64,000 nucleotides of DNA from Archegozetes longisetosus (taxonomy: Eukaryota; Arthropoda; Arachnida; Sarcoptiformes; Trhypochthoniidae), in the NCBI GenBank assembly GCA_018873245.2, contig JAEMBT020000004.1:12966418-13030417 (forward strand). The letters run 5' to 3'. The notes under the pieces are model-generated. The model worked only from the letters and a program-made list of their open reading frames with translations. It made no database searches and had not been told where the DNA came from. Position numbers and translations under genes: made by a program. How positions within the stretch are numbered: the stretch's first letter is position 1; each line of letters begins with the position of its first letter. Below, piece by piece: positions 1 through 10,430 of this stretch.

Positions 1-52
1 CGAACTGCTTCACACAAATGCTAGTTGCGATTTGAGCGAACAGTCGTTTGAT

Positions 53-58
53 TCAGTC
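53..58 (+). promoter_or_regulatory. Candidate initiator (TCAGTC) of the fusion gene
   Basis: TCAGTC matches the arthropod initiator consensus TCA(G/T)T(C/T). Starting at A55 it would give a 34-nt 5' leader before the ATG at 89. I see no TATA box 25-35 bp upstream. Such a short motif is weak evidence alone, and a spliced leader exon left of the window is possible. Confidence 0.2.
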
Positions 59-88
59 TGATTTATTCATAATTAGCTATTAATTTGA

Positions 89-1027
89 ATGCCTGGTTAT
101 GATAAATCTCGGTTTGTAAACCTAAGTCAAAGAGAGCACGACGAGTTCACGTGTGGAATATGTTTTCAGATATTCAATAATCCAATAGTAGTTCCGTGTT
201 GTCGACATACCTATTGCTACCACTGTATAGTTGAGTGGTTAAACAATAATACTTCGTGTCCTAATGATAGAACTCGATTAATGAGAGGTCAATTATATGA
301 TCCGCAAAGATTGGTACTTAATCTGTTGGCGAAACTACAAATTCATTGCGATTTTCATTCGAAAGGATGCGATACTATTATAGACTTGGAACGTCTCGAA
401 CTACATGTATCGAACTGTAAGTTCAATCCCGAAAGAAAATGCACTCAATGCGGGCTCAAAATGGGTGAAGAGTCGCACGATTGTCTCAATGGTTTAAAAT
501 CACTCAATTCAAGGCTAAACAATGAAATGATTGAACTTAAAAATGAAATCCAAAGACTGAAGAAAGATATAGAGTCATTAAGTGAAAACAAACATGAATA
601 TGTGAGTGCGAGCTATTAGTGTTTATTTGTTGATCACAAAACACTTGTTACAATACGAACTTTATTTTCACTCATTTAGGATCACATAAGCGAAGTGATG
701 GCTTCCGCCAGGAGAAGAATCAGTTATCCAGAAATTACTTATTGCTCAATGCCATCAACACTCAGAATGAAAGCAATCAACAAATCGAGAGAAGCGATTC
801 AGTCGTTTGATTCATATTTGGAAATATCAACATTTTTGAATTCAGAATTCAATGAAGAGGGCGATCGTAAATGGTATGCAATCGCACACGCAATACATTG
901 CGGAGAATCTATGGTTATCAATGAAAATGGATATATTGACCTAAAATTCGGTCAACTCAGAATAGCTATATTCTCTGCCGGTAGTAAAATGTCCAGTTTG
1001 ACAACTGCTACCATTATTGCCAATTGA
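89..1027 (+). CDS. RING / TRAF-type zinc finger / coiled coil / LC8 dynein-light-chain-like fusion protein (join 89-601, 680-1027; 286 aa)
   Basis: Seen: the ATG at 89 is preceded directly by an in-frame TGA (86-88), which fixes the start unless a spliced leader exon exists. Exon 1 gives residues 1-171: a RING with ligands C22, C25, C38 (C37 adjacent), H40, C43, C46, C57 and D60; TRAF/SIAH-like zinc ligands C87, C94, H106, C110, then C118, C121, H130, C132; and a coiled coil with hydrophobics at 136, 139, 143, 147, 150, 154, 157, 161 and 164. Exon 2 (172-286) aligns with LC8 light chains over about 187-272: AIQSF helix, EFN, W236, CG, FGQLRIAIF and a closing SAG. Known: NRDP1/RNF41 shares the C3HC3D RING and CPxDR and LxKLQIxCD motifs, and is an E3 ubiquitin ligase; LC8 is a homodimeric hub. 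Inferred: an E3 ligase dimerised by its own LC8 domain. The C-terminal USP8-binding region of NRDP1 is not seen. If the intron is not spliced, exon 1 stops after YVSASY at 619. Confidence 0.85.
602..679 (+). other. Phase-0 spliceosomal intron between the coiled coil and the LC8-like domain
   Basis: The donor is GTGAGT at 602-607 and the acceptor is CTCATTTAG ending at 679, after a T/A-rich stretch. The intron is 78 nt. Codon 171 (TAT) ends at 601 and codon 172 (GAT) starts at 680, so the frame is kept. Without splicing, exon 1 meets TAG at 617-619. The boundary falls between two protein modules. Confidence 0.75.
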
Positions 1028-1378
1028 ACCAATAGTAATGTATAATATTGATCTAACTTCTATTATTTGAAAACAGTGTTCGGTCTCTTCAATTGAGACA
1101 ATACTTTTTCAAGAGTAAATTCTAATCAACTTAAATAAGTTTGAATCAATTTTTCAATAGTGTATATTTGAATAGATGTTTTAGTAGATTATGCACATCA
1201 GAGATAAGGCACACCTTTCAACGTTGTCTCTGCATTTTATTTATCTCTTTTTAAGTTTTGAGTTTTGTGACCAAAATGTTTGATATCTCCTTGTAAAGTA
1301 TAATCTAAATGAACTTTAGTATAGGTTTCATAAGAATTTGTTTGGACACAACGAATCAAATGAAACGAATTAATGCTA

Positions 1379-1384
1379 AATAAA
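1379..1384 (+). promoter_or_regulatory. Candidate poly(A) signal AATAAA downstream of the fusion gene
   Basis: This is the first AATAAA I see after the stop codon at 1025-1027, about 350 nt downstream. A second lies at 1580-1585. In DNA this AT-rich the hexamer is common, so the choice is uncertain. Confidence 0.2.
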
Positions 1385-4285
1385 TGTAGAATAATGTAAT
1401 AGTCTATCGGATTAGTGAATGGGTCTCTGACTAAAAATATTGCTTTTCATATCCTGTGCGAATAATCGGAGTGTCATAAATCTATGAGACTGAACATCAT
1501 CACCAATGCTATAAACGTGCCACAGATTCAGAATAGCAATGATCCAATATTACAATGCAAACCATATATTGGGTCATTCAATAAAAAGCATAATCCCTTT
1601 ACTGTATATAGTGGTCAATCATTGATGAGATGATACTATGGACTCAATGCTATTCTTGGAGCTGCGTTTGATATTTAGACCATTAATACACTTTGGCAAT
1701 ACATTCAAACAGGGAATAGGCGTTTGCCAATATTGTGGCATATATTGTACTCTATTTAGTTGTAATACATAAACCACTTTCCAGAGCAAATTTTTGCAGT
1801 TTTGCAAATACTTGCGAAATACAAGTTTTTCACTTTTATCATATAAATGCATAAACAATCGCGTGGATTAAAAACTAAAACCTAGAGATGCATTGAATTT
1901 TTTATTTGTTAATCATATTTTGCTCAGATTCATACTTTTAGAGAAACAAATGAAAAAAGTTTCTAAATTGAATTGAATGATGAACTTCACTATAAGCCCA
2001 TTTAATCTTTTGTTGCTCAAACCTTAACAGAGACAATATAAAGACTGCTATGGCTTGAGATATATACCAGTTTTGCACTAAAACTAAATGAGAGACTGAT
2101 GTCTGGCCTGCAACTAATGTGACGTCCATCTGCTCCCAAAACTAACTTATATATCCATTCGTTTATATATATATTTGCCATTGATTGCCACACGCCAGCA
2201 TTTGCCATCTATTTACCAGTAAGACATCGACACAACCAAACTCATGACTCTATTTCTGGTCAAATATTTTCCATATCAAACTATATCACATTATATCACA
2301 TTTTCAATTCGCTACTTTGCTATTCAATAATATTGGCGTTGGCCTCACTTTGTTAACAGTTCTCGACAAATATTAGAATCTCAATATTGACAAGCGATTC
2401 GAGCAGAAATGCCATTCCCTAAACTGTTTAGCATTTTTTTCATCAAAAAGCAAAAACACATTTTGTGCACTTTTATTCCGCACATTTGCAGCAAAAAGTC
2501 AACTTTGTCTCATTCAACTATTTTCATATACAATTCATTTTATTTATGTGTCAAATATGCTCAATGACATTGTCCAACACTGGCACAGCTTATCGCACAA
2601 CTGGGATTTGGATGAATAGTCGGACACATTGAACTGACATTGAGAAAAAATATATAAGTTTATAACTTTACTTACATATTACTTATATTATATAAGACTA
2701 TTTCTACTCATCACACTATTCCTCAACATCTTTTGCTTCTGTCCTTTCGAATCGAGCACAACAACATTTTTATTTATCAGATTAAGATTCAAAATATTAG
2801 ATTAGATTGAAACCGTTTCTGATTTTGACATTGTGCGACACATTTTTGTCATATTCTCAATAAAAAACAAATTGATAAAAAGGTCAAGTTTCAGGTAAAC
2901 ATAAAAGTGCCTTTTGTGCACTTACTATGAAATTCAATACTTAATGGCAATCATATGATAACACATTCGATGGCAAATCTGTTGGGAATATTCACATCAC
3001 AAATATATATATACATTATCACATATATATATATGAGGATCAATTATTCTATAGATTTGATTGAGAAAAGGACCACATTCTGACCTGTCATACATTAGAT
3101 CACGAATACTGGTACAGGAAACCAAGTTTGTCAATCTAGTCATATAAGTCTGTAAGGAGTTCGAAAGTATGTCGTTTATTGAGTTAACTAATTGAAAACT
3201 TCAGTAAATTTAATCTAAGCTTTATAATAGAGTTCTGAAATGTTGAGCCAAATTTATGAATTTGGTTAAGAAATATCAAAATCAAATTAAATACGAAAAT
3301 CAACAATTAAGTTGGTGCATCAAATTTGGTCAAAATTTTAAGATAATATAAAATAGCTTGCATTCATTTAAAACAATTTGAAATAAAAGTGTGATCAGAC
3401 TAATTTTTATTACTCTAGGCTGACGTTTACTTTTTGACCATTACTTTTTAAGAGAGGAAACGAGTCACCTGCATACGAACAGATACTAGCCATATAAGTA
3501 GGGATCAAATATGAATGTCTCCATTGAGAATCATGACATCACTCTGTTTGGTCATATCTGGCATCGGGCAGTTGCCAGTTATGTTGTATATAGTAAATAT
3601 ATTTAATGACTCGCAATGTTAGCGAACGACAGACAGAAAAACAGAAAGAAAGTGAGTCAAAAACAAAGTATTGACTAGAGTTAGTCTAAATAGCATTTTC
3701 ATTGATCGCAAACATTATTGGCATTTACATTAAGGAGAAATGAGAAAAGATGTCAGTGTGGAGTACTTTTTAATGAAGGGATACCAGCATTACTACGGTA
3801 TTGCAGTTGTGCACTATTACTATTTCTAATATTAATGTTGAAAAACGGAGAGAAAACTTAGGAGCGAAATGTAGTTAAGCACTGGAATCAACGTTCAAAT
3901 GCATTATGAGAGAAAATGAATGATAAGGTTATAACTAAACAGACAGAACAAAGTGCACATACATCACAACAAGATGGACTCATCATGTTTAAGATTGTGA
4001 TTCGGGCTATAATGCCGGCCACGTTCCACTAAAAGAATATATTAGGATTAGCATTATTTTATTAACTCACAGTGAAACGCTGAGCCAATCAAAATAAATA
4101 ATACTTAATACAAACTATTATAAACCAAATAATAGTTATCTCAACCATTCACAACTTTGAATATTGTTTCAAACTTATTTTATAGACTAATAATCGTTTT
4201 GAGTATTCGAGACATATTCTTATTATAATAAAACCGATATACAGAAGACAACAATAGCCGATTAAAAGAGAAAAAATGAAACCGA

Positions 4286-4288
<3 letters not shown>

Positions 4289-4338
<50 letters not shown>
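4289..4338. repeat. (GA)25 microsatellite
   Basis: Uninterrupted GA dinucleotides, 50 nt. This is the longest of the GA/CT tracts in the window. Such tracts are possible GAGA-factor-type sites, but nothing here ties this one to a promoter. Confidence 0.98.
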
Positions 4339-4341
<3 letters not shown>

Positions 4342-4715
4342 TAAAATTTAGCTTTAAGAGAATAATAAGTTGAACACACTATGTTCTAGTGCATGAGTGA
4401 ACAGGAAACGAATAGAGAAAATGTCCAAATATACTCGCATTGTATATATTGAAGTAATATAAATCAGATGTTAGACGTTCAACATTGCAATAATGAGCCA
4501 ACTTAGCAATTCTTACTTATGACGACGGGGTTCGAACGAAGGGCATTAGAGAGTTTACGAGAGGGGGAGAGAAAAAGTTATAAGTTATATAATGAACTAC
4601 ATCAGAGTTTGGACTGAAGAATAATAACAAAAAGAAGAACGAAAATTGTTGGGTCATCAATATGTGCAGTTTTAGTTATATATTTGCGATCATAGTCAAG
4701 TAAAGCAAAGTATAA

Positions 4716-4745
4716 AATAGTAAAGAATAGTGAGGAATAGTAAAC
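4716..4745. repeat. 10-bp tandem repeat, three copies
   Basis: Units AATAGTAAAG, AATAGTGAGG and AATAGTAAAC lie head to tail with few mismatches. Confidence 0.8.
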
Positions 4746-5048
4746 TGTATATGAGTTTTATTTTGTGCACACGGTTTGGTCCGTTTCTCTGTATTTGTGT
4801 CTTCAATTCCCTCATGTAAGTGGACTTTGGGCGAAGCGATGCAATGCTATGCAATCAACTTCATTAAATGTAATGCAATGCTAAACACGTATTTGAGTAA
4901 AACGAATCAACAGAAATAACAGTTTGAATGAAAAGAAGGCCTTACGCCGAAATATAGTAAATGCAAGTCAAAGCCGCCCATACATAACATACACATTGAG
5001 ACTGATGGTCAGAGCGCGCATTTCTTAAACTATCGCTTCGCAAAACAC

Positions 5049-5072
5049 ACCGATAGACCGAAAGACCGATAG
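5049..5072. repeat. 8-bp tandem repeat ACCGATAG, three copies
   Basis: Units ACCGATAG, ACCGAAAG and ACCGATAG. The middle unit carries one substitution. Confidence 0.85.
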
Positions 5073-5882
5073 TATGACAACAATTGACAGGCTGGCAGTT
5101 ATTTCACCGACTCTTCAACAAAACTTTTCACATGAAAGTCACCACATTGTGATCAAAACAAATCTTATCGTCAATAATAACAAATGAGTTGAAAAACATC
5201 TCAAAAAGAGATGAAATAATTTTGATTCAAATCTAACAAAAGTATAAATGAGTGCAAAACTAACTCAATCACTGAAAGGGGTTTTATATGTGATCAAAAC
5301 AAATTTGAAAATATCTTATTCTATAGACTTAAAAATTGAGCTTTTTTTCAATTTTAAAGTATTTTTTATGTTTTCCTATATATGTATTGAATGTATTGGA
5401 TGTCGCGCATGAAATGAACAAAAAAGTATGATTTCGCCCAACCCTTCGGCCCAACCTTTACGTCAATATTTGAATGCATAATATATATAAACGTGTCTGT
5501 TATGCAAAATGCAACGCATTCTTATTGAACTGAGACTTCTTCACTGCTATCAATCTTATAGAGATATATACTTTTGTGCTCAACAGCGCAGGACATGAAG
5601 TGGTTAACCCCTCAATTGAATTGCTTCGCCATTCCTCCGCTCTTTTCAGTGCCATTTCTTATGATATGATTTTAAATTGAAATCAAGTCATCAAAACAAA
5701 CATCGATTGAAAACTATTACAAAATTGAGCCATCGTTTCAATTGTAATAAACGGTTGCGTTTCAGTCAACACATTGACTGAACTGTACTTTAAATAAAAT
5801 AGTTGTCTATTTTGTCCGTCTATTTGTGTTTTTGCCCCACTATTGAGCTGAATATAAAACCAATTTTAATGGTTTTTTACTG

Positions 5883-5950
5883 CTTTTTATACCACTTTTT
5901 ATACTGCACTTATACAGCATTTATACCGCTTTTATATCGCTTTTATACAA
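5883..5950. repeat. Degenerate 11-12 bp minisatellite, six copies
   Basis: Six units of the form C(T/A)(T/C)TT(T)ATA(C/T)NN, starting at 5883, 5895, 5907, 5918, 5929 and 5940. Each carries a TATAC or TATAT core. The first two units are 12 nt and the others 11 nt, so the core recurs about once per helical turn. The array lies in an open frame that I regard as a by-product of the repeat. Confidence 0.85.
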
Positions 5951-6393
5951 CTGCTCGCAGCCGTCCCTCAACTCTCACCCGACTCTCAATTTGTCAAAAG
6001 TTAATCCTTTACGTTATGATCTGTTGGCAATCATTTAGTGTTCGCCTCTTTTCGCACTTTTATAAAGTTTGAATAAAATAAAAATCACTCAACTTTTTAT
6101 TGACTGAATCGAATTTAACAAATTGAGCAAAACTGCTTTCGCTCGCACTCTGTTTTCCCCTTTTTTTATATAAACTATTAAACTGTGGGCCGCGTGTCAT
6201 CCTTTAACTTTTGATAACTCACACCACCAAATGGTTGGTTAATCTCTGCCTCACACGAGTCCCCTCCGAATCCCCTCCAACTCGACTGAAAACACTCCGA
6301 AACCCTTCTGCCGAGAATAATATATTTCAAATTTGCCTCAATTTCTCTACACTTTACAACTTGTCTCTACTTAACAACTTTAAAAACCTGATC

Positions 6394-6398
<5 letters not shown>

Positions 6399-6439
<41 letters not shown>
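6399..6439. repeat. (CT)20 microsatellite
   Basis: CT dinucleotides with one flanking half unit. The surrounding open frame (6211-6489) is prolonged by the tract as a serine-leucine run and is not treated as a gene. Confidence 0.97.
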
Positions 6440-6442
<3 letters not shown>

Positions 6443-6752
6443 ACTTTTTATGTTTGCGATTCTTATACAAGAAACTTGTGCTTTGCTAACATTTTAAACT
6501 AGTGCTAAAGTATAAAGTTTAATGTGTGTTATATCAAAATTTATTATTTTGACCAATAGTCTGGTGCGATGTCAAAGTTGTGGTAGTGATCGATGACAAG
6601 AGGGTTAATGGTTAGACTCACTTTATTCAAGTTTAAAAGGCTCTTAATATCAAATGTGGAGTTGGGCTAAAAGTAAATAAATGTTTGGCAATGGCCGGCA
6701 ATTCATGTTGTTTTGTGTTGTTTTGTGTCAATGTTTTGCGGTTGTGATGCAC

Positions 6753-6782
6753 TTGACCGCAAAGCGTTTGACTGCAAAGCAT
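6753..6782. repeat. 15-bp tandem duplication
   Basis: TTGACCGCAAAGCGT is followed directly by TTGACTGCAAAGCAT, with two mismatches. The first copy is also the right arm of a hairpin: TTTGCGGT at 6735-6742 pairs with ACCGCAAA at 6756-6763. Confidence 0.8.
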
Positions 6783-6832
6783 TTAAGTATTGCGCCGATC
6801 GAGCAATTAAACCATAAGTGAATCAGTGAAAT

Positions 6833-6856
6833 ACTCAAACACTCAAACACTGAAAC
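6833..6856. repeat. 8-bp tandem repeat ACTCAAAC, three copies
   Basis: Units ACTCAAAC, ACTCAAAC and ACTGAAAC lie head to tail. One substitution in the last unit. Confidence 0.85.
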
Positions 6857-7272
6857 GCGATAGCACTACAGCTCAACTTTACAGCTTTGCAAACGTTCAC
6901 TTTTTTCTTTAGCACAACTTTATTACTGCCACATAAACTCTTATTAACAAACATTTAGACACATTAAGACTTCATTTCTCTTACAGCCTACTCTCGATTT
7001 ACTCCTAATATCTTCATCTAATCTATTTTCAAACTGATTTTTTTAGATTTTCAATTAATAGTGTGACAAATGTGATCCGCTACTGATTATTTTACTTTTG
7101 AATTATTTAATACATCAAAGCTTTTGGCGACCACTCTTTCCAATAGTCTTTTCTCAGATTTCAAAAATATAATAATTTTGAAAACTGAAACTTTTATAAA
7201 AAAAATAACTTTGATACTTCGTGAAAAGTTTGAAAACTTAATACTGAATCTATTTGATTGCAATCTCTGATA

Positions 7273-7309
7273 GTATTGAGAGTTAGGCACTCTTAGGCAC
7301 TCTCAATAC
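7273..7309. repeat. Perfect 10-bp inverted repeat enclosing a duplicated heptamer
   Basis: GTATTGAGAG (7273-7282) and CTCTCAATAC (7300-7309) are exact reverse complements around a 17-nt loop. The loop holds TTAGGCA twice. The stem is too short for a typical microRNA precursor; it could be a small hairpin or chance. Confidence 0.7.
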
Positions 7310-10071
7310 GACCACATATGCCTATGGCTAATGTTTGCGTTCATCAAAATTCATAAAGTGTTTTGAATTAGAAAAATATCGATACTTTAAATTTTGACTT
7401 TAATATGGCCACAAATATAATTTTCACATTCAAACATATATTTGATTTTCGTATCACATTCCAGAGATTGATTTATTCTGAGCCTCAGATGCGAACACTC
7501 AAAATGATTTAACTGAATATATATTAGGTTTCGGTATCTTTTTTCAAATTCAAAACTGATTCGCTATAACATAAAAAGCAAACCGCTGTATTGGCACACT
7601 TTTTGCAGGCATGTTTATATTCCATATTCAACAAGAAATTTAGCATTTGATGCAGTATTGCATTTGTGGCATTGGGAACGGCAACCCATCAAAAACTCAT
7701 CACAAATGCATATTACATTTTTCTCCCCTACGCTTTAACTCTGACTTCGCTGCTGGTCAACAATATGGAAGATTTATGCCTTCATATATCCAATGTTCAA
7801 ATTGATTGATATTTTAATTGCATAAAGATATTTCAGATTTCAGTTAATTTATAACAATTCAATAAATCATTGAACATGTAATAACTGTTTGATTAATAAT
7901 CTATTCTTAATCTATGCTTTCGACACAATGTTTGAAAAGTTTTAAATTCTCAGGTCAGTCAAAATTTTCATAAAATATCTGATTTCTCACTTTATGTTTT
8001 CGTTCCATAAATATTCAGAGCCATAGTTATTCAGCAATTAATTTTGTTACCTGTAAGAAAGAACAAAAAGTTTAGTATATTTTTAACTATAAGTCATTTA
8101 AATGTAATCGTTTAACATAAATAGTTATTGGCACATTCAAATGTATTCAGTGTGTGTGCATTACTTATGTTTTATATTATCACTATATAGTTCGCTAAGT
8201 TTATTCTTATTTATTTACTTTGATTAATTTGTTAAATTATTAACGAGAATGCCGGTTATTTTCTACTCATATGAAAAGTTGAATTGATCAATTTTAGATC
8301 AAATTAAGACATCAGTAAAGAATTTTTGAATTTTATTCTAAAGTTTGAAGTTGTCGTTTATGGAGAACGCTGGCTAATTTGGTGAAAAAGTGTTGGGTTA
8401 ATTGCTGGACGAGGCTAACATGAAGTCAAGGCCAAAAGATGGATATTTGCGTCGCAATATCGACCTGAAAAGCTTAAAATATAAGCCAAAATACTGTTAT
8501 TCATTAATTGTAGTGCTCTCAACAGTGCCATAATCCATTAGTATCAATACAATTTTGGTTCGCGTGCAGTCTATATCGTGCGAAATGATCAGAAAGACTA
8601 AACTTATAGAAAGACAAATACTCAGTATTACATTCGAAAAGATCTCGATATCAAAATTACCTCAACTTTTTATTGCTAATCGATAATATTCAGGATAATT
8701 GACACACATTAAGAATACAATGCAATCTAATAATATAGTGTATATGTTTGCGCTCTTTTTATTTATCAAAAAAGATTGTCTTTTTGAGGGTATATTTTCA
8801 AAGAATATATTTAAGTAATATGACTGAAGAATAAAATGTGCAATTTTCGCAATAAAATAAATGGTTCGCAAACTTTGACACACTATTGTTAATACAGTTA
8901 TTGAGATGGAAAATGAAAGCAAAGTATCCTAAAAATTGATAATAATAAGTTTGACGAGCATTTTATATGGAGCGAGGTATGAAAAAAGCATTCTTTCAGT
9001 TGACGAACAGTTAATACCAATTATTAACTGAAAGTGTGTTTCGGACTCATTCATCTCAATCAATAAATGTGTTATTAACACGTAATACACGGTTTCAAAG
9101 CTGATAACAGATTTGGACAAATTTAGCAGATTTGAATTCTAATGAGAATTGATCGACTGAACTACACTTCAAATTAATGTCTAATTTGTACTGTTGCTAT
9201 TGTTAACCTGCTAAAAACGAGGCGTATCATGTCGAACAGTTGAAATATTTGCTAAAAATTGAGTTCAGCATTTAAAACAATGGAATGACTCATTTGAAAA
9301 GAAGTTGCGATCGATTGCAAAAATACAATATAGAAATAAATAACTATTAATGTTTGTGACAGATTTTCAGTCCTAAACTAAGAAAGGAGTATCTTATCTG
9401 TTGAAAGGGTTGCACTCGCGGCGACACAATCGCAAATATATGATAGTGGCCTCAATCTAATCGGTTACTGCAATTTTGTTTTAGCCTCGATGAACATGAA
9501 GTTAATTTATTTTGGAAATGTATATTATATATAAGTCGTATATGACATTAACTGCAACTCATTGTGCACTGAGCATAAGGCTGCAAATAGCATCACAAAT
9601 GGATTCAACACATAACTAATGACTTGGCTATGATATCTACAAGCAAAATGACATATCCCTGTCTTAGCCTTAATAACTTGTGATGCAAAGCAAAAAATAT
9701 AGTGACTGAGAATAACGAACAATAGCTATGCCGATATTGGTTACAATAGGGGTTTCAATCAGAAACTGATCGCATTAGATGATAGGCAAACGTCAAACTG
9801 ACACAAGAAATAAACCTGAACTGATTAGTCCAAGTTTACTAAATGGATGTGAAGCCACTTAATGATGATTAGTTACTTCTATCTACTTATTTCTCATTTA
9901 AGAAATCGCTTTTTCCTATTCATTGCCAATTTATTGACGTAAAAAGCAATTAATTGATATGAAAACAAACAAACAAGCAAAAATGACATTCAGTCAAAAG
10001 TAATTATTGGTTAAAATTTGATCAGTTTTATGAGTAATGATAAATAAATCTTTTCTCATTTAGTATTGCAG

Positions 10072-10312
10072 TCCCAGAACTGCGGACTATATTTAATAGA
10101 ATTGGTGCCAATCAAATGCTAGAGTCACGTACAACTCATTACCGAAGTAAGTATCATAAACATCATTACTAGTGACCAATTGTTCGCTGTTCACAGCAAT
10201 GCCGGACTCATCAGTGCACTCATCAGTGCAGGTGTCGTTCACTAGTAGATTGACTAACTATCCGTCCTCTAGTGAAACAATGCATTTGATGCCTGCAATG
10301 ATGATCGAGTAG
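10072..10312 (+). CDS. Candidate terminal two exons of an unknown gene (join 10072-10146, 10197-10312)
   Basis: Seen: an acceptor ATTGCAG ends at 10071. An open frame (PELRTIFNRIGANQ...THYR) follows, leaving one base before a strong donor GTAAGTATC at 10147. A 50-nt intron ends in GCTGTTCACAG at 10196. The next segment continues in the right phase (THYR-T-MPDSSVHSS...) to TAG at 10310-10312. Base composition is clearly richer in GC than the surroundings. Against: each piece is short, I recognise no family, no upstream exon was found, and the opposite strand of the adjoining DNA offers a competing exon at 10335-10430. Function unknown. Confidence 0.2.
10206..10229. repeat. 12-bp tandem duplication ACTCATCAGTGC
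   Basis: Two exact adjacent copies. If the overlapping + strand exon is real, they encode an in-frame repeat (SSVHSSV). Confidence 0.9.
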
Positions 10313-10334
10313 AGTGACTGAGACTGAGACTCAC

Positions 10335-10430
10335 TGAGAGCCTGTCGGAGTCGCTGCCACTTATCACGTTCTCGTCAGCCCAAGCAATCCCTCTGCTAAA
10401 GAAGTTGAGAAATCCTTGCTTTGCCTCCTC
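10335..10430 (-). CDS. Candidate internal exon on the minus strand (32 codons, phase 0-0)
   Basis: On the minus strand an acceptor TGTGTTATCAG, after a T-rich stretch, ends just before 10430. An open frame EEAKQGFLNFFSRGIAW...SDSDRLS then runs to a consensus donor GTGAGT at 10334-10329. The length is an exact multiple of three. The frame stays open another 22 codons to TAG if that donor is ignored. It is acidic and serine-rich at its end. I recognise no family. It abuts the + strand candidate at 10072-10312, so at most one is likely to be real, and the GC-elevated island may be regulatory instead. Confidence 0.2.

Larger units (their letters stand above)
1028..10071. other. Gene-poor AT-rich stretch
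   Basis: No convincing gene. It holds the possible 3' UTR of the fusion gene, a TA-rich run (about 3002-3034), two GA/CT tracts, and short tandem repeats near 4716, 5049, 5883, 6753 and 6833. Hairpins occur at 6735-6763 and 7273-7309. A 16-nt exact repeat (TGTGATCAAAACAAAT) lies at 5148-5163 and 5289-5304. Open frames without an ATG at about 2123-2356 and 2432-2632 (+) are of chance length and match nothing I recognise. Confidence 0.6.

Noticed and set aside
680..1027. Exon 2 as a separate short dynein light chain gene starting at the ATG at 698
   Set aside because: It would leave only a 78-nt gap with perfect splice sites and a preserved reading frame. The fused model explains both the donor and the acceptor. 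It remains the main alternative and is testable by cDNA.
2123..2632. Two + strand open frames of 67-77 codons
   Set aside because: They lack an ATG near the start, and frames of this length are expected many times by chance in 64 kb of AT-rich DNA.
3496..3610. Minus-strand 34-codon frame in a GC-richer patch
   Set aside because: No splice sites in phase, no recognisable motif, chance length.
4525..4550. GGGGTTCGAAC, resembling a tRNA B box
   Set aside because: The flanking bases do not form a T-arm stem, and no matching acceptor stem or anticodon arm is visible.
6211..6489. 92-codon + strand frame
   Set aside because: Prolonged by a CT microsatellite that gives a Ser-Leu run; the rest has no recognisable composition or family.
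7273..7309. Hairpin as a microRNA precursor
   Set aside because: A 10-bp stem is far shorter than a microRNA hairpin, and no known microRNA seed is recognised.
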